A stretch of DNA of 8,153 nt from Planctomycetes bacterium GWF2_50_10 (GTDB taxonomy: Bacteria > Planctomycetota > Phycisphaerae > Sedimentisphaerales > GWF2-50-10), in contig MHYB01000001.1 of the NCBI GenBank assembly GCA_001824635.1, forward strand, positions 1 to 8,153. The letters are read 5' to 3'. A model generated the notes under the pieces. That model did no database searches. It was not told the origin of the DNA and saw only the letters and a list, made by a program, of their open reading frames with translations. This document shows, one piece after another, positions 1 through 5,714 of the stretch; the first letter of the stretch is position 1, and each line of letters begins with the position of its first letter. The position numbers and the translations under genes are program-made.

Positions 1-400
1 TGACATGAAAATAATACAAAAAATTGAAAATTAAAAATTTAGGCTTGACGTCTCTGGCTACATAGGAAGAGCACCGCCGCAAATTGCGCCTGTTCTGGCC
101 CGGAAGAGCCTTGGCAACGCAAAAGCAAACGGTGCCCTCGATCGACATGACTTACGCTTGCTGTGTCTATGCTGTTCTAAATCCCGCCGAGGACAAAGCA
201 CAAACAACAGTTCGCAGCGTGTACAAATGCGAAGGCACCGAGCCTTTCATCCGCTTGCCTCACAAACTTCCGGTTTGAACAGAGCGTAATGAAATCTCAG
301 TGACTTCAAATTAACTGGCCGATTTCTCCCGGCCAGCAACTAACATATATAAGAAGAGCAGAATTGCAAGCAATTTCTTTCGGGTTGCGGGCTAAGAAAA
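1..400. other. Non-coding stretch, no gene recognised
   Basis: No convincing coding frame is visible. The only open frame of note, 84-278 (+), has no good ribosome site and no recognisable family. The first 45 bases are AT-rich. Several short complementary segments can be seen: CTCTG 52-56 with CAGAG 280-284, GGAAG near 65 with CTTCC 267-271, and CGGTGCC near 131 with GGCACCG near 234. A structured RNA is therefore possible, but none of the common ones (tmRNA, RNase P, SRP, tRNA) is recognised. A 6-bp palindrome AATTGC-AA-GCAATT lies at 362-375. Confidence 0.4.
315..336. repeat. Small hairpin
   Basis: Perfect 7-bp inverted repeat, CTGGCCG 315-321 and CGGCCAG 330-336, with an 8-nt loop. No U-rich tract follows on either strand, so it is not a standard intrinsic terminator. 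It may be a degenerate repeat hairpin or part of a structured RNA. Confidence 0.4.
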
Positions 401-402
401 GC

Positions 403-462
403 CGGTGCTGGTTGCTTGGTGCTTGATGCTAGTTAGAACCAGTACCCGGCAACCAGCAACCG
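403..462. repeat. 60-bp imperfect palindrome (GGTGCTGGTT family)
   Basis: Arms CGGTGCTGGTTGC (403-415) and GCAACCAGCAACCG (449-462) are reverse complements apart from one extra base. The left arm plus the following bases (404-425) match 3570-3591 on the far side of the restriction-modification operon at 19 of 22 positions, in the same orientation. It is a dispersed palindromic repeat of unknown mobility. Confidence 0.6.
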
Positions 463-484
463 AGAGTTAGCCACGGATTTTAGC

Positions 485-555
485 GTAGCACAAGCGTCCC
501 GCTTGTGAATAGAAACAATCCTATTTTCAAATCTCAACCGAGACGGTTGCGCTAC
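485..555. repeat. REP/BIME-like pair of inverted hairpins
   Basis: Two related 23-nt units face each other. The first (485-507, +) is GTAG followed by the stem CACAAGCG / CGCTTGTG with loop TCC. The second (555-533, read on minus) is GTAG followed by CGCAACCG / CGGTTGAG with loop TCT. They agree at about 18 of 23 positions, and many differences are compensatory within the stems. A GTAG tetranucleotide 5' of a short hairpin, in inverted pairs, is the known arrangement of REP sequences mobilised by Y1 (RAYT) transposases. The link to RAYT is inference, as no such gene is in the window. Confidence 0.6.
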
Positions 556-651
556 CTTACGCCAGTCTGCGCGGGCGAGTTGCTCGGCAAGAGTGTCCTT
601 TACAGTGAATTTTACCTATCAAATGTACCCAACTTGAGTTTAAAAATTTCC

Positions 652-681
652 TTGTCGGTTCAATACTTTGTGTGTTATATT
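652..681 (+). promoter_or_regulatory. Candidate sigma70-type promoter for the restriction-modification operon
   Basis: A -35-like TTGTCG (652-657, 4 of 6 to consensus) is followed after 18 bp by TATATT (676-681, 5 of 6). TG at 673-674 gives an extended -10. Transcription would start near 688-690, leaving a ~65-nt leader before the first possible start codon at 754 and ~105 nt before vsr. This is a sequence-only prediction. Confidence 0.45.
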
Positions 682-753
682 GACCACGTTCCTCGTTGAT
701 TTAAGCGGTTATCTGGTCGCCGGTCGAACGCTCGCAAATCGCGGAGAGAAGAA

Positions 754-813
754 ATGCCTTGTCGGACCAGTGTCCTAAGCGTATGTTTTGAAGGATGGGA
801 CAAAAGAGATTAG
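754..813 (+). CDS. Possible 19-codon leader ORF overlapping the vsr start
   Basis: An ATG at 754 is preceded by GGAG (743-746) with 7-nt spacing, the best ribosome site in the 5' region. It opens a 19-codon frame ending with TAG at 811-813, in a different frame from vsr. The vsr ATG (795) lies inside it. The SD-like GAAGG for vsr (790-794) touches that ATG with no spacer, so vsr may depend on ribosomes ending at 813 and reinitiating 16 nt upstream. The encoded peptide begins MPCRTSVLSV and resembles nothing known. It may be a translational-coupling leader or chance. Confidence 0.3.
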   Translation: MPCRTSVLSVCFEGWDKRD

Positions 814-1223
814 ATCCATTAACACCCCGGCAACGCAGTGTTCAGATGAGCCTTGTCAAGGGAAAGGGCACAAAGCCGGAACTTGCAGTCAGGCGCGTGA
901 CGTATGCTTTGGGGTACCGTTATAGGCTTCACAAGCGGGAACTGCCCGGCCGCCCCGATCTAGTGTTTGCTCGCCTCAAGAAAGTGATCTTTGTACATGG
1001 TTGTTTCTGGCACAGGCACAGCGGGTGCCCTCGTTGCAGGCTGCCGAAAACACGCAAGCACTTCTGGGGGATGAAACTGGAGGGAAACAGGCTCCGTGAT
1101 TTAAAGAATCAGAGATTGCTGCGGGAACAGGGTTGGAGTTTCCTGCTGATATGGGAATGTCAGACCGAGGACGCGACTGTGTTGGAAGGGATTATAAGGT
1201 CATTCTTGGAAGATGGAACATGA
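795..1223 (+). CDS. vsr: Very short patch repair (Vsr) mismatch endonuclease
   Basis: Vsr nicks DNA 5' of the T in T:G mismatches left by deamination of 5-methylcytosine, so it protects the sites of a partner C5-methyltransferase. The 142-residue protein matches the family in length (~140-155). Compared with E. coli Vsr from memory, the key residues align: Glu29 (KPE), Asp55 in LPGRPDLVF, His68 and His73 in VHGCFWHRH, and Asp102 in RDLKNQRLL. Zinc ligands would be His75, Cys78 and Cys122 (WEC). One residue is inserted between the His75 and Cys78 positions relative to E. coli. The start at 795 gives the usual DPLTPRQRS N-terminus, but its SD-like GAAGG abuts the ATG with no spacer, so coupling to the leader ORF is possible. 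The TGA stop overlaps the methyltransferase ATG (ATGA, 1220-1223). It is first in the operon and appears intact. Confidence 0.95.
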   Translation: MGQKRLDPLTPRQRSVQMSLVKGKGTKPELAVRRVTYALGYRYRLHKRELPGRPDLVFARLKKVIFVHGCFWHRHSGCPRCRLPKTRKHFWGMKLEGNRLRDLKNQRLLREQGWSFLLIWECQTEDATVLEGIIRSFLEDGT

Positions 1224-2386
1224 GAACTGTGGAGCTTTTCGCGGGCGCTGGGGGACTGGCGATGGGTGTGTCCCGTGCGAATTTTCAGCATTCCGCCGTT
1301 ATCGAATGGGATAAGAACTCGTGCGATACAATTCGGTTTAATCAGAAACACAAGGTTAAGCCGTTGTACGAATGGCCATTGCACGAATGCGATGTCAGGT
1401 GCTTTGATTACAAAAGCCTCGCTGATAAAGTTGATCTTGTGGCTGGAGGTCCGCCTTGCCAGCCGTTCTCTCTGGGGGGAAAACATAAGGGGCAGCATGA
1501 CCACCGGGATATGTTCCCGGAAGCCGTCAGGGCGGTCAGGGAGCTTAGGCCAGCCGCCTTCATGTTCGAGAACGTCAAGGGACTGTTGCGGGAAAGCTTC
1601 GCGAAATATTTTGAGTACGTTTATCTTCAATTGAGCTACCCCGATCTGACGCTACGGACGGGAGAGGACTGGACCAAGCATCTGGAAAGACTGGAACAAT
1701 ATCACACCAAGGGAAAGCACGACGGCCTTAATTACCGCGTCGTGTTCCGGCTTCTTAATGCGGCAGACTATGGCGTGCCCCAAAAACGCGAGCGAGTGTT
1801 CATTATCGGATTCAGGTCGGATTTGGGCGTTGAGTGGTCGTTTCCATCCGCGACGCATTCGCGACAGGCGCTGCTTTGGTCCAAATGGATAATAGGCAAT
1901 TATTGGACCACACATAAAATATCGCGAGGGAACAGGGAAACACCCCCACCCGGCATCAAGGAGCGATTGAGTGGCGGACTTTTTGATCCGCTGGTTTTGC
2001 CATGGCGCACCGTTCGCGACGCGATTTCAGATCTGCCCAGACCAAAAACAACAGGAGATTCCGGAGTGGCCAATCACATTCTTGTGCCTGGGGCCAAGCA
2101 ATACCACGGCCACACCGGCAGCGTCCTTGATGAACCGGCGAAAACACTCAAGGCGGGCGATCATGGCGTGCCGGGCGGGGAAAACACAGTGATCACCTCC
2201 AGCGGGTCGGTAAGGTACTTCACTCTTCGCGAGGCGGCTAGACTCCAGTGTTTTCCCGATGACTACCAGTTTTGCTGCTCATGGACTGAATCGATGCGGC
2301 AAATGGGTAACGCGGTTCCTGTGGCCCTCGCCAACGTCGTGGCCACTCATGTGAGAAGCCATCTTGAAAGAGTGGGACGTAAATGA
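1220..2386 (+). CDS. DNA (cytosine-5-)-methyltransferase of a type II R-M system
   Basis: It transfers a methyl group from S-adenosylmethionine to C5 of cytosine and protects host DNA from the downstream endonuclease. The 388-residue protein carries the C5-MTase motifs in order: I ELFAGAGG (5-12, SAM binding), IV GGPPCQPFS (76-84, catalytic Cys80), VI ENVKG (117-121), VIII QKRERVFIIG (188-197), IX around RTVRDAISDLP (263-273) and X MGNAVPV (362-368). The target recognition region would lie between VIII and X. A frame open to 1133 would add 29 residues, but the ATG at 1220 places motif I at the N-terminus as usual and creates an ATGA overlap with vsr, so it is preferred. A second ATGA overlap at 2383-2386 joins it to the endonuclease gene. 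Specificity is inferred as CCGCGG from the partner; the recognition region itself was not matched to a known enzyme. Confidence 0.95.
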   Translation: MRTVELFAGAGGLAMGVSRANFQHSAVIEWDKNSCDTIRFNQKHKVKPLYEWPLHECDVRCFDYKSLADKVDLVAGGPPCQPFSLGGKHKGQHDHRDMFPEAVRAVRELRPAAFMFENVKGLLRESFAKYFEYVYLQLSYPDLTLRTGEDWTKHLERLEQYHTKGKHDGLNYRVVFRLLNAADYGVPQKRERVFIIGFRSDLGVEWSFPSATHSRQALLWSKWIIGNYWTTHKISRGNRETPPPGIKERLSGGLFDPLVLPWRTVRDAISDLPRPKTTGDSGVANHILVPGAKQYHGHTGSVLDEPAKTLKAGDHGVPGGENTVITSSGSVRYFTLREAARLQCFPDDYQFCCSWTESMRQMGNAVPVALANVVATHVRSHLERVGRK

Positions 2387-3036
2387 AGGAGAACGGTTGC
2401 CAGCCTGAAAAGACGCCGGTGTACAACCCTCTTGCCAAGAGCAATCTTGGAGCCAGCGTTGCCAAAGCATTGCTTGACAATCCCGTGAGCAAATTGCCGC
2501 CAGATGCGGGTTTCATGGGAGCGGGTATTTACGCAATTTATTACACGGGAGATTACCCCCTTTACAAATCCATCAGCGATAAGAACAAGAGTGACAAATT
2601 CTGTCAGCCAATCTACGTGGGTAAGGCGGTTCCCGCCGGTGCGAGAAAAGGTGGATTCGGCCTTGACCTGCCCGCCGGGAACGTGTTGTATCGCCGCCTT
2701 TGCGAGCATGCGGAGTCAATTCAACAGGCTAAGACAAGCATCGAGCTTTCCGATTTTTGGTGCCGCTATGTTGTCGTGGATGATATTTGGATACCACTGG
2801 GAGAGTCGTTGCTGATCGAAATGTTCTCGCCGGTTTGGAATCGGGTACTTGATGGATTTGGAAATCATGATCCCGGAAGCGGACGGCACAATCAGCAAAA
2901 CTCACCATGGGATGTCCTGCATCCGGGTCGGCCATGGGCGATAAAACTGAAACCGAATGCCCGGAGTTCGGAAGATATCAAGCGAGTTGTCGAGGAATTC
3001 CTTGGCGGCAAGAAGCAGGTAAAGCGAAAGTGTTGA
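2383..3036 (+). CDS. Eco29kI-family GIY-YIG type II restriction endonuclease
   Basis: Predicted to cut unmethylated double-stranded DNA. The 217 residues (Eco29kI is about 214) contain a GIY-YIG nuclease core: GIY at 48-50 (Tyr50), YVG at 78-80 (Tyr78), Arg105 and His109 in YRRLCEH, Glu141 in PLGESLLIE and Asn153 in PVWN. The order and spacing match the recalled catalytic set of Eco29kI (Tyr49, Tyr76, Arg104, His108, Glu142, Asn154). Family segments IWIPLGE, DGFGNHDPG and LHPGRPWA are also present. Eco29kI recognises CCGCGG, so the same target is likely here but untested. The start ATG at 2383 overlaps the methyltransferase stop, so endonuclease translation depends on, and follows, methyltransferase translation. 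No controller protein gene is present. All visible catalytic residues are intact. Confidence 0.92.
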   Translation: MKENGCQPEKTPVYNPLAKSNLGASVAKALLDNPVSKLPPDAGFMGAGIYAIYYTGDYPLYKSISDKNKSDKFCQPIYVGKAVPAGARKGGFGLDLPAGNVLYRRLCEHAESIQQAKTSIELSDFWCRYVVVDDIWIPLGESLLIEMFSPVWNRVLDGFGNHDPGSGRHNQQNSPWDVLHPGRPWAIKLKPNARSSEDIKRVVEEFLGGKKQVKRKC

Positions 3037-3099
3037 GCCGAAGGCGAGCTTAGATTAACTCTCAATAACACGGCTCAAAGCTTACGGCTTAAGGCTTTT

Positions 3100-3196
3100 C
3101 AAATCAGCTTAATCTGCGTAATCAGCGTTTAAATAGTTCTTAGTTTGTAGTTCATGGTTGGTACAAATCAGTGAAAATCCGTGTCAATCAGTGGTT
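3100..3196 (+). repeat. Two direct copies of a dispersed ~33-nt repeat
   Basis: The copy at 3164-3196 (begins CAAATCAGTG, ends AATCAGTGGTT) matches 7271-7303 at 31 of 33 positions in the same orientation. A more diverged copy at 3100-3133 shares CAAATCAG, then AATCTGCGT, then AATCAGCG and TTTAAA. An inverted copy lies at 6817-6848. Repeats of the form 'AATCCGTGTTAATCTGTGG' are, from memory, scattered through many environmental bacterial genomes. Confidence 0.75.
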
Positions 3197-3204
3197 AAAC
3201 GCTC

Positions 3205-3231
3205 CTCCGTGATCTCGGTGTACTCCGTGGT
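3205..3231 (+). repeat. Three tandem 9-bp units
   Basis: Consecutive units CTCCGTGAT, CTCGGTGTA and CTCCGTGGT lie directly after the 33-nt repeat. They share the CCGTG core with that repeat family, so this is probably another degenerate member of the same dispersed class. Confidence 0.55.
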
Positions 3232-3292
3232 AAAATATTTTTCATTATTTCTTCGTGGCCCGCCCAAACGTCCTATAAGACAAAACAATCTC

Positions 3293-3402
3293 CTTGCTTG
3301 AAGTAAACAAGCGGCTTGTTCAGGGTAAACAAGCCCGGTGTTTTGAATGAACAAGGGACTTGTTTGGAGTAAACAGGGTGGGTGTTTTGATCAATAAAGC
3401 AC
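3293..3402 (+). repeat. Five tandem 22-bp degenerate units
   Basis: The interval divides exactly into 22-bp units starting at 3293, 3315, 3337, 3359 and 3381. Units 1, 2 and 4 start CTTG and contain GTAAACA; units 3 and 5 start GGTGTTTTGA. Most units are themselves palindromic (CTTGTTT ... AAACAAG), so each could form a hairpin or bind a dimeric protein. The period is close to two helical turns. No flanking gene obviously uses them as an operator or origin. Confidence 0.65.
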
Positions 3403-3419
3403 TAGGCACGACACTGGAA

Positions 3420-3568
3420 AGCACTACGCACGAATTCCGAAACAATATCAAAGCTCGAATCTATAATGACCAAAACAGAAGGAAGGCAAAGAGTCAAATG
3501 TAGAGTCTTTGTTTGGAGTGCTTTTGATTTCGTAATTGGGATTTGTTTCGTGCTTCGGAATTAGTGCT
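3420..3568. repeat. ~150-bp imperfect palindrome
   Basis: The left arm (3420-3460) starts AGCACTA and contains GAATTCCGAAACAA. The right arm (3526-3568), read on minus, starts AGCACTA and contains ATTCCGAAGCACGAAACAA. The arms are related with indels, and the ~65-nt centre holds a small CAAAGA/TCTTTG pairing. No coding frame is present. It is MITE-like in form, but no target duplication is obvious. Confidence 0.5.
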
Positions 3569-3603
3569 TGGTGCTGGTTTCTGGGTGCTGGTTTAAGAAG
3601 TCC

Positions 3604-3643
3604 ACTGGCAAGATGCCCGTTATACGAGAGCCAGTCGTTTTTT
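3604..3643 (+). terminator. Weak candidate terminator on the plus strand
   Basis: ACTGGC (3604-3609) pairs with GCCAGT (3630-3635) across a 20-nt loop and is followed by CG and six T (3638-3643). The short stem and wide loop make it weak. It lies ~570 nt beyond the restriction-modification operon, so any role there is uncertain. Confidence 0.25.
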
Positions 3644-3675
3644 AATTAATCAATAATCAATAATCCATAATCAAT
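3644..3675. repeat. AT-rich short tandem repeat at the 3' end of the HU-like gene
   Basis: Successive AATCAATAATCAATAATCC-like units (about 7-8 bp each) span the stop codon of the minus-strand HU-like gene. The last residues of that protein (LIMDY) are read partly from this repeat. Confidence 0.5.
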
Positions 3676-4373
3676 GTAAGTGTTGCGTCTAGTCTGCCGG
3701 TTCGCAGTTGGCTGCCGCCGCGGATTCGGGCGCGGATTTCGAGATGATAGTCTTTGCCTGTCGCCAGGGCCGGGACAAGGAAGATAAGTTCCTTTGGAGT
3801 GTTCTTCTGGATCGAGGATGCTTTTATCGGGTCTGAGCCATCAAGGGGGCAAAAGAAAATGCCCTCATCGGCCTTTGCGGAATCGAATTTGAGGCGAAAG
3901 CCGTTTATGACAGCTATCGAGCCGGGGATGACTATGCCGCTCTGCTGCGGGGCGGGCGTCTGTGAAAATGCCGCAAGAGATGGGCTTAGCGTCACGGCAG
4001 CTCTCTTGGAGGCAGCGGCAGAAGTTTGAAAACTGCTGCGGAGCCGCCTGCCAGCCATGGCGGCGATATCGAGCTTATGACGAGTTGGGTCATAGGCATC
4101 TGTCGGGCCGTCGAATGTGCCCTTAATCCGCGGGAAGAGATCGACTATCCCGCCGAGCTGAACCCGCATGCCGTCAAGGAGCATTGAATCGACGGCAGTC
4201 AGAGTGTTTTCAAGCACAGCCAGTACATCGGCCCGCCTTACGGTCGTACCCTGTGCGACGATGCGGTCGACAACATCGTCAAGACCGGCTGAACCTGCGG
4301 TATGGATGCTTGCCGACCACCGGTTTTCACTGCCTGCCAGCGGGCTTTTACAGAGCGTATATTTGATGGCCAT
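3657..4373 (-). CDS. HU-like DNA-binding domain protein with C-terminal DUF4469-like domain
   Basis: The 238-residue protein has two parts. Residues ~1-120 resemble the HU/IHF-like domain of the 'HU-DNA_bdg' type: MAIKYTL start, TTVRRADVLAVLE (43-55) helix region, and MRVQLGGIVDLFPRIKG (69-85) strand region. A linker rich in Ala, Ser and Pro (~118-148) leads to a C-terminal segment (~149-238) rich in beta strands that resembles DUF4469, an Ig-like fold seen behind such domains mainly in Bacteroidota-type proteins. The likely role is DNA binding or nucleoid-associated; no target is known. The ATG at 4373 is preceded by AAGGAG (4386-4381) at 7 nt. The stop codon lies inside an AT-rich run of ATTATTGATT repeats, so the extreme C-terminus may be repeat-derived. 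It is alone in its transcription unit, with ~290 bp upstream that contain a palindromic element. Domain names are recalled, not searched. Confidence 0.75.
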   Translation of the reverse strand: MAIKYTLCKSPLAGSENRWSASIHTAGSAGLDDVVDRIVAQGTTVRRADVLAVLENTLTAVDSMLLDGMRVQLGGIVDLFPRIKGTFDGPTDAYDPTRHKLDIAAMAGRRLRSSFQTSAAASKRAAVTLSPSLAAFSQTPAPQQSGIVIPGSIAVINGFRLKFDSAKADEGIFFCPLDGSDPIKASSIQKNTPKELIFLVPALATGKDYHLEIRARIRGGSQLRTGRLDATLTLIMDY

Positions 4374-4480
4374 TGGAAGTCTCCTTACATAGTGGCCATA
4401 TCGGGCAAAGGAGAGGCTGGCTTTAAAAGAGCAATGGGCCGTTTCGCCGCAAGTTGCCGGTTATGGGTTGCAAGTTTAAC

Positions 4481-4642
4481 TAGAAGCCATTTCATAACCT
4501 GCTTTGGAGCGAAAATGAGAGATTTTCGTCGCTGGCAAGGAGACCGAAGCAGCAATAATTGTTACTATTGCGATGCAGGGCGACGCCGCCAGCGGCAAAA
4601 AGATCCATTTGAAGCTCAAATGAGGTTGTGAAATGGCTTCTA
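4481..4642. mobile_element. 162-bp MITE-like palindromic element with TA ends
   Basis: The outermost 20 bases (4481-4500, starting TAGAAGCC) match the reverse complement of 4623-4642 at 19 of 20 positions. The similarity continues more weakly to CGCTGGC (4530-4536) opposite GCCAGCG (4588-4594), giving arms of ~56 nt and a ~51-nt centre with its own GCAATA/TATTGC hairpin. The element begins and ends with TA, as expected if a mariner/IS630-type transposase duplicated a TA target; AAC also occurs just outside both ends. It has no coding capacity. It lies between two minus-strand genes. Mobility by a transposase encoded elsewhere is inference. Confidence 0.6.
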
Positions 4643-4666
4643 AACATCAATGCCTGCTGCCTGATG

Positions 4667-5641
4667 CTATTCAAAATGTAATTCAATTATGTCCTTGTCG
4701 TGGAGGATATGCGTTCGCTGCACAGACTGGCCGTCATAGACATCGGTTCCCCATGCGCGGGCACTCTTTAATTTATCGGCAAGGTCGCGGTGGATCACCT
4801 GGGCAAGGTCCATTACGTTCGAACCAATCGGAATAGTGAAAGGATCCTTCATATCAGGTTCCTTGCCGGGGGGCTTGGCGTAAATTCGCATCACATTAAG
4901 CAGCCGAAAACACGTCGCAACGAACACATCAAGACCAAAACCTGTTTTTGCCGAAATCTCGACATATTCAAATGGCCTGCCGGTGAGTTCTTTTAACGTA
5001 TCAAGCGTGCCCGGCTCAGCGATATCCGATTTGGTGCCCACCACAAAAGCCGGCTTTGATATTTCAATGCCAGCCGTCTCGGCGGACGGGATCAGCTTTT
5101 TGGAATCCAGATACTCCAGGCATATTCCCATCTCGTCGAGCGGATCGCCCGAAAGATCGACCACTATCGCGACAAGATCGCAGTTACGATATGTACCCAC
5201 CTGCCCGGGAGCAACATAGTCCTTAGTTATCGGCGGCATATCCACAAGCTGAATCGGAACGTCTTCATAATGGGCCATGCCAGGAATCGGCGAGTGCGTT
5301 CCGAACGGGAAATCCGTAACATTAACCTTGGCATTGGTGAGCGCATCAAGTATCGAGCTTTTGCCCGAATTAGGCGCACCGATAAGCGCCACCTGCCCCG
5401 CACCCTGCTTTGGAATGTGAAAGATATCGACTGTCTTGGCGCCGGATTTAGCCTGCCTGGCCTGCCCTTCCTTGATCTCCTTGATCTTGTGCTTAAGTTC
5501 AGCCTGGATATGCTCTGTGCCTTTGTGCTTGGGAATTATGCGGAGCATCTCTTCAAGCAGCACAAGTCTCTCTTCGTCGCCCGTGGCCGCCCGAAACTGT
5601 TCTTCAACTTTTTTATATTGCGGTGTAAGATTTGCAGGCAC
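4667..5641 (-). CDS. TGS-domain GTPase (Obg/DRG-like)
   Basis: This is a 324-residue P-loop GTPase. Residues ~5-66 are charged and helical, probably a coiled coil. The G domain follows: G1 GAPNSGKSS (88-96), G3 DMPP (134-137, in place of the common DxPG), G4 TKSD (203-206, a variant of NKxD) and G5 SAK (230-232). A C-terminal TGS domain (~255-324, with ARAWGTDVYDGQSVQRTHILHDKDIIELH) is typical of DRG-type and related ribosome- or RNA-associated GTPases. The role is probably in translation or ribosome function; no specific partner can be named. The start is GTG (5641-5639) with a GGGAGG ribosome site 5 nt upstream; an ATG two bases earlier is out of frame. Only 25 bp separate it from the leucine-operon terminator, so its promoter must overlap that region or lie inside leuB, or it relies on read-through. 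Confidence 0.88.
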   Translation of the reverse strand: MPANLTPQYKKVEEQFRAATGDEERLVLLEEMLRIIPKHKGTEHIQAELKHKIKEIKEGQARQAKSGAKTVDIFHIPKQGAGQVALIGAPNSGKSSILDALTNAKVNVTDFPFGTHSPIPGMAHYEDVPIQLVDMPPITKDYVAPGQVGTYRNCDLVAIVVDLSGDPLDEMGICLEYLDSKKLIPSAETAGIEISKPAFVVGTKSDIAEPGTLDTLKELTGRPFEYVEISAKTGFGLDVFVATCFRLLNVMRIYAKPPGKEPDMKDPFTIPIGSNVMDLAQVIHRDLADKLKSARAWGTDVYDGQSVQRTHILHDKDIIELHFE

Positions 5642-5646
5642 ATTTA

Positions 5647-5652
5647 CCTCCC
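5647..5652 (-). promoter_or_regulatory. Ribosome binding site deciding a GTG start
   Basis: GGGAGG on the minus strand stands 5 nt before the GTG at 5641 and 3 nt before an out-of-frame ATG at 5643. The GTG frame is the one that encodes the conserved GTPase, so GTG is the true start. Confidence 0.75.
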
Positions 5653-5666
5653 TGAGATTTTATAGC

Positions 5667-5702
5667 AAAAAAAAGGCACAGGGCTTTTGGCGCCTGTGCC
5701 TT
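5667..5702 (-). terminator. Rho-independent terminator of the leucine operon
   Basis: Read on minus, AAGGCACAGG (5702-5693) and its perfect complement (5682-5673) form a 10-bp stem with a 10-nt loop. The descending arm runs into eight T (5674-5667). It begins 12 nt after the leuB stop. This is the strongest terminator in the window. Confidence 0.92.
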
Positions 5703-5714
5703 GATCTCAATAAA

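Noticed and set aside
84..278. 64-codon plus-strand frame in the left non-coding region
   Set aside because: No ribosome site and no protein similarity recognised; length is easily reached by chance.
1160..1630. 156-codon open frame on the minus strand across the methyltransferase gene
   Set aside because: It lies wholly opposite vsr and the methyltransferase, has no recognisable family or ribosome site, and the plus strand encodes all C5-MTase motifs.
3205..3231. CCGTGG/CCACGG words in the repeats as deaminated CCGCGG sites
   Set aside because: The words are part of a dispersed repeat family and need no deamination explanation.
3100..3402. CRISPR-like array in the repeat region
   Set aside because: Repeats are contiguous or diverged, with no unique spacers of constant length, and no cas genes are near.
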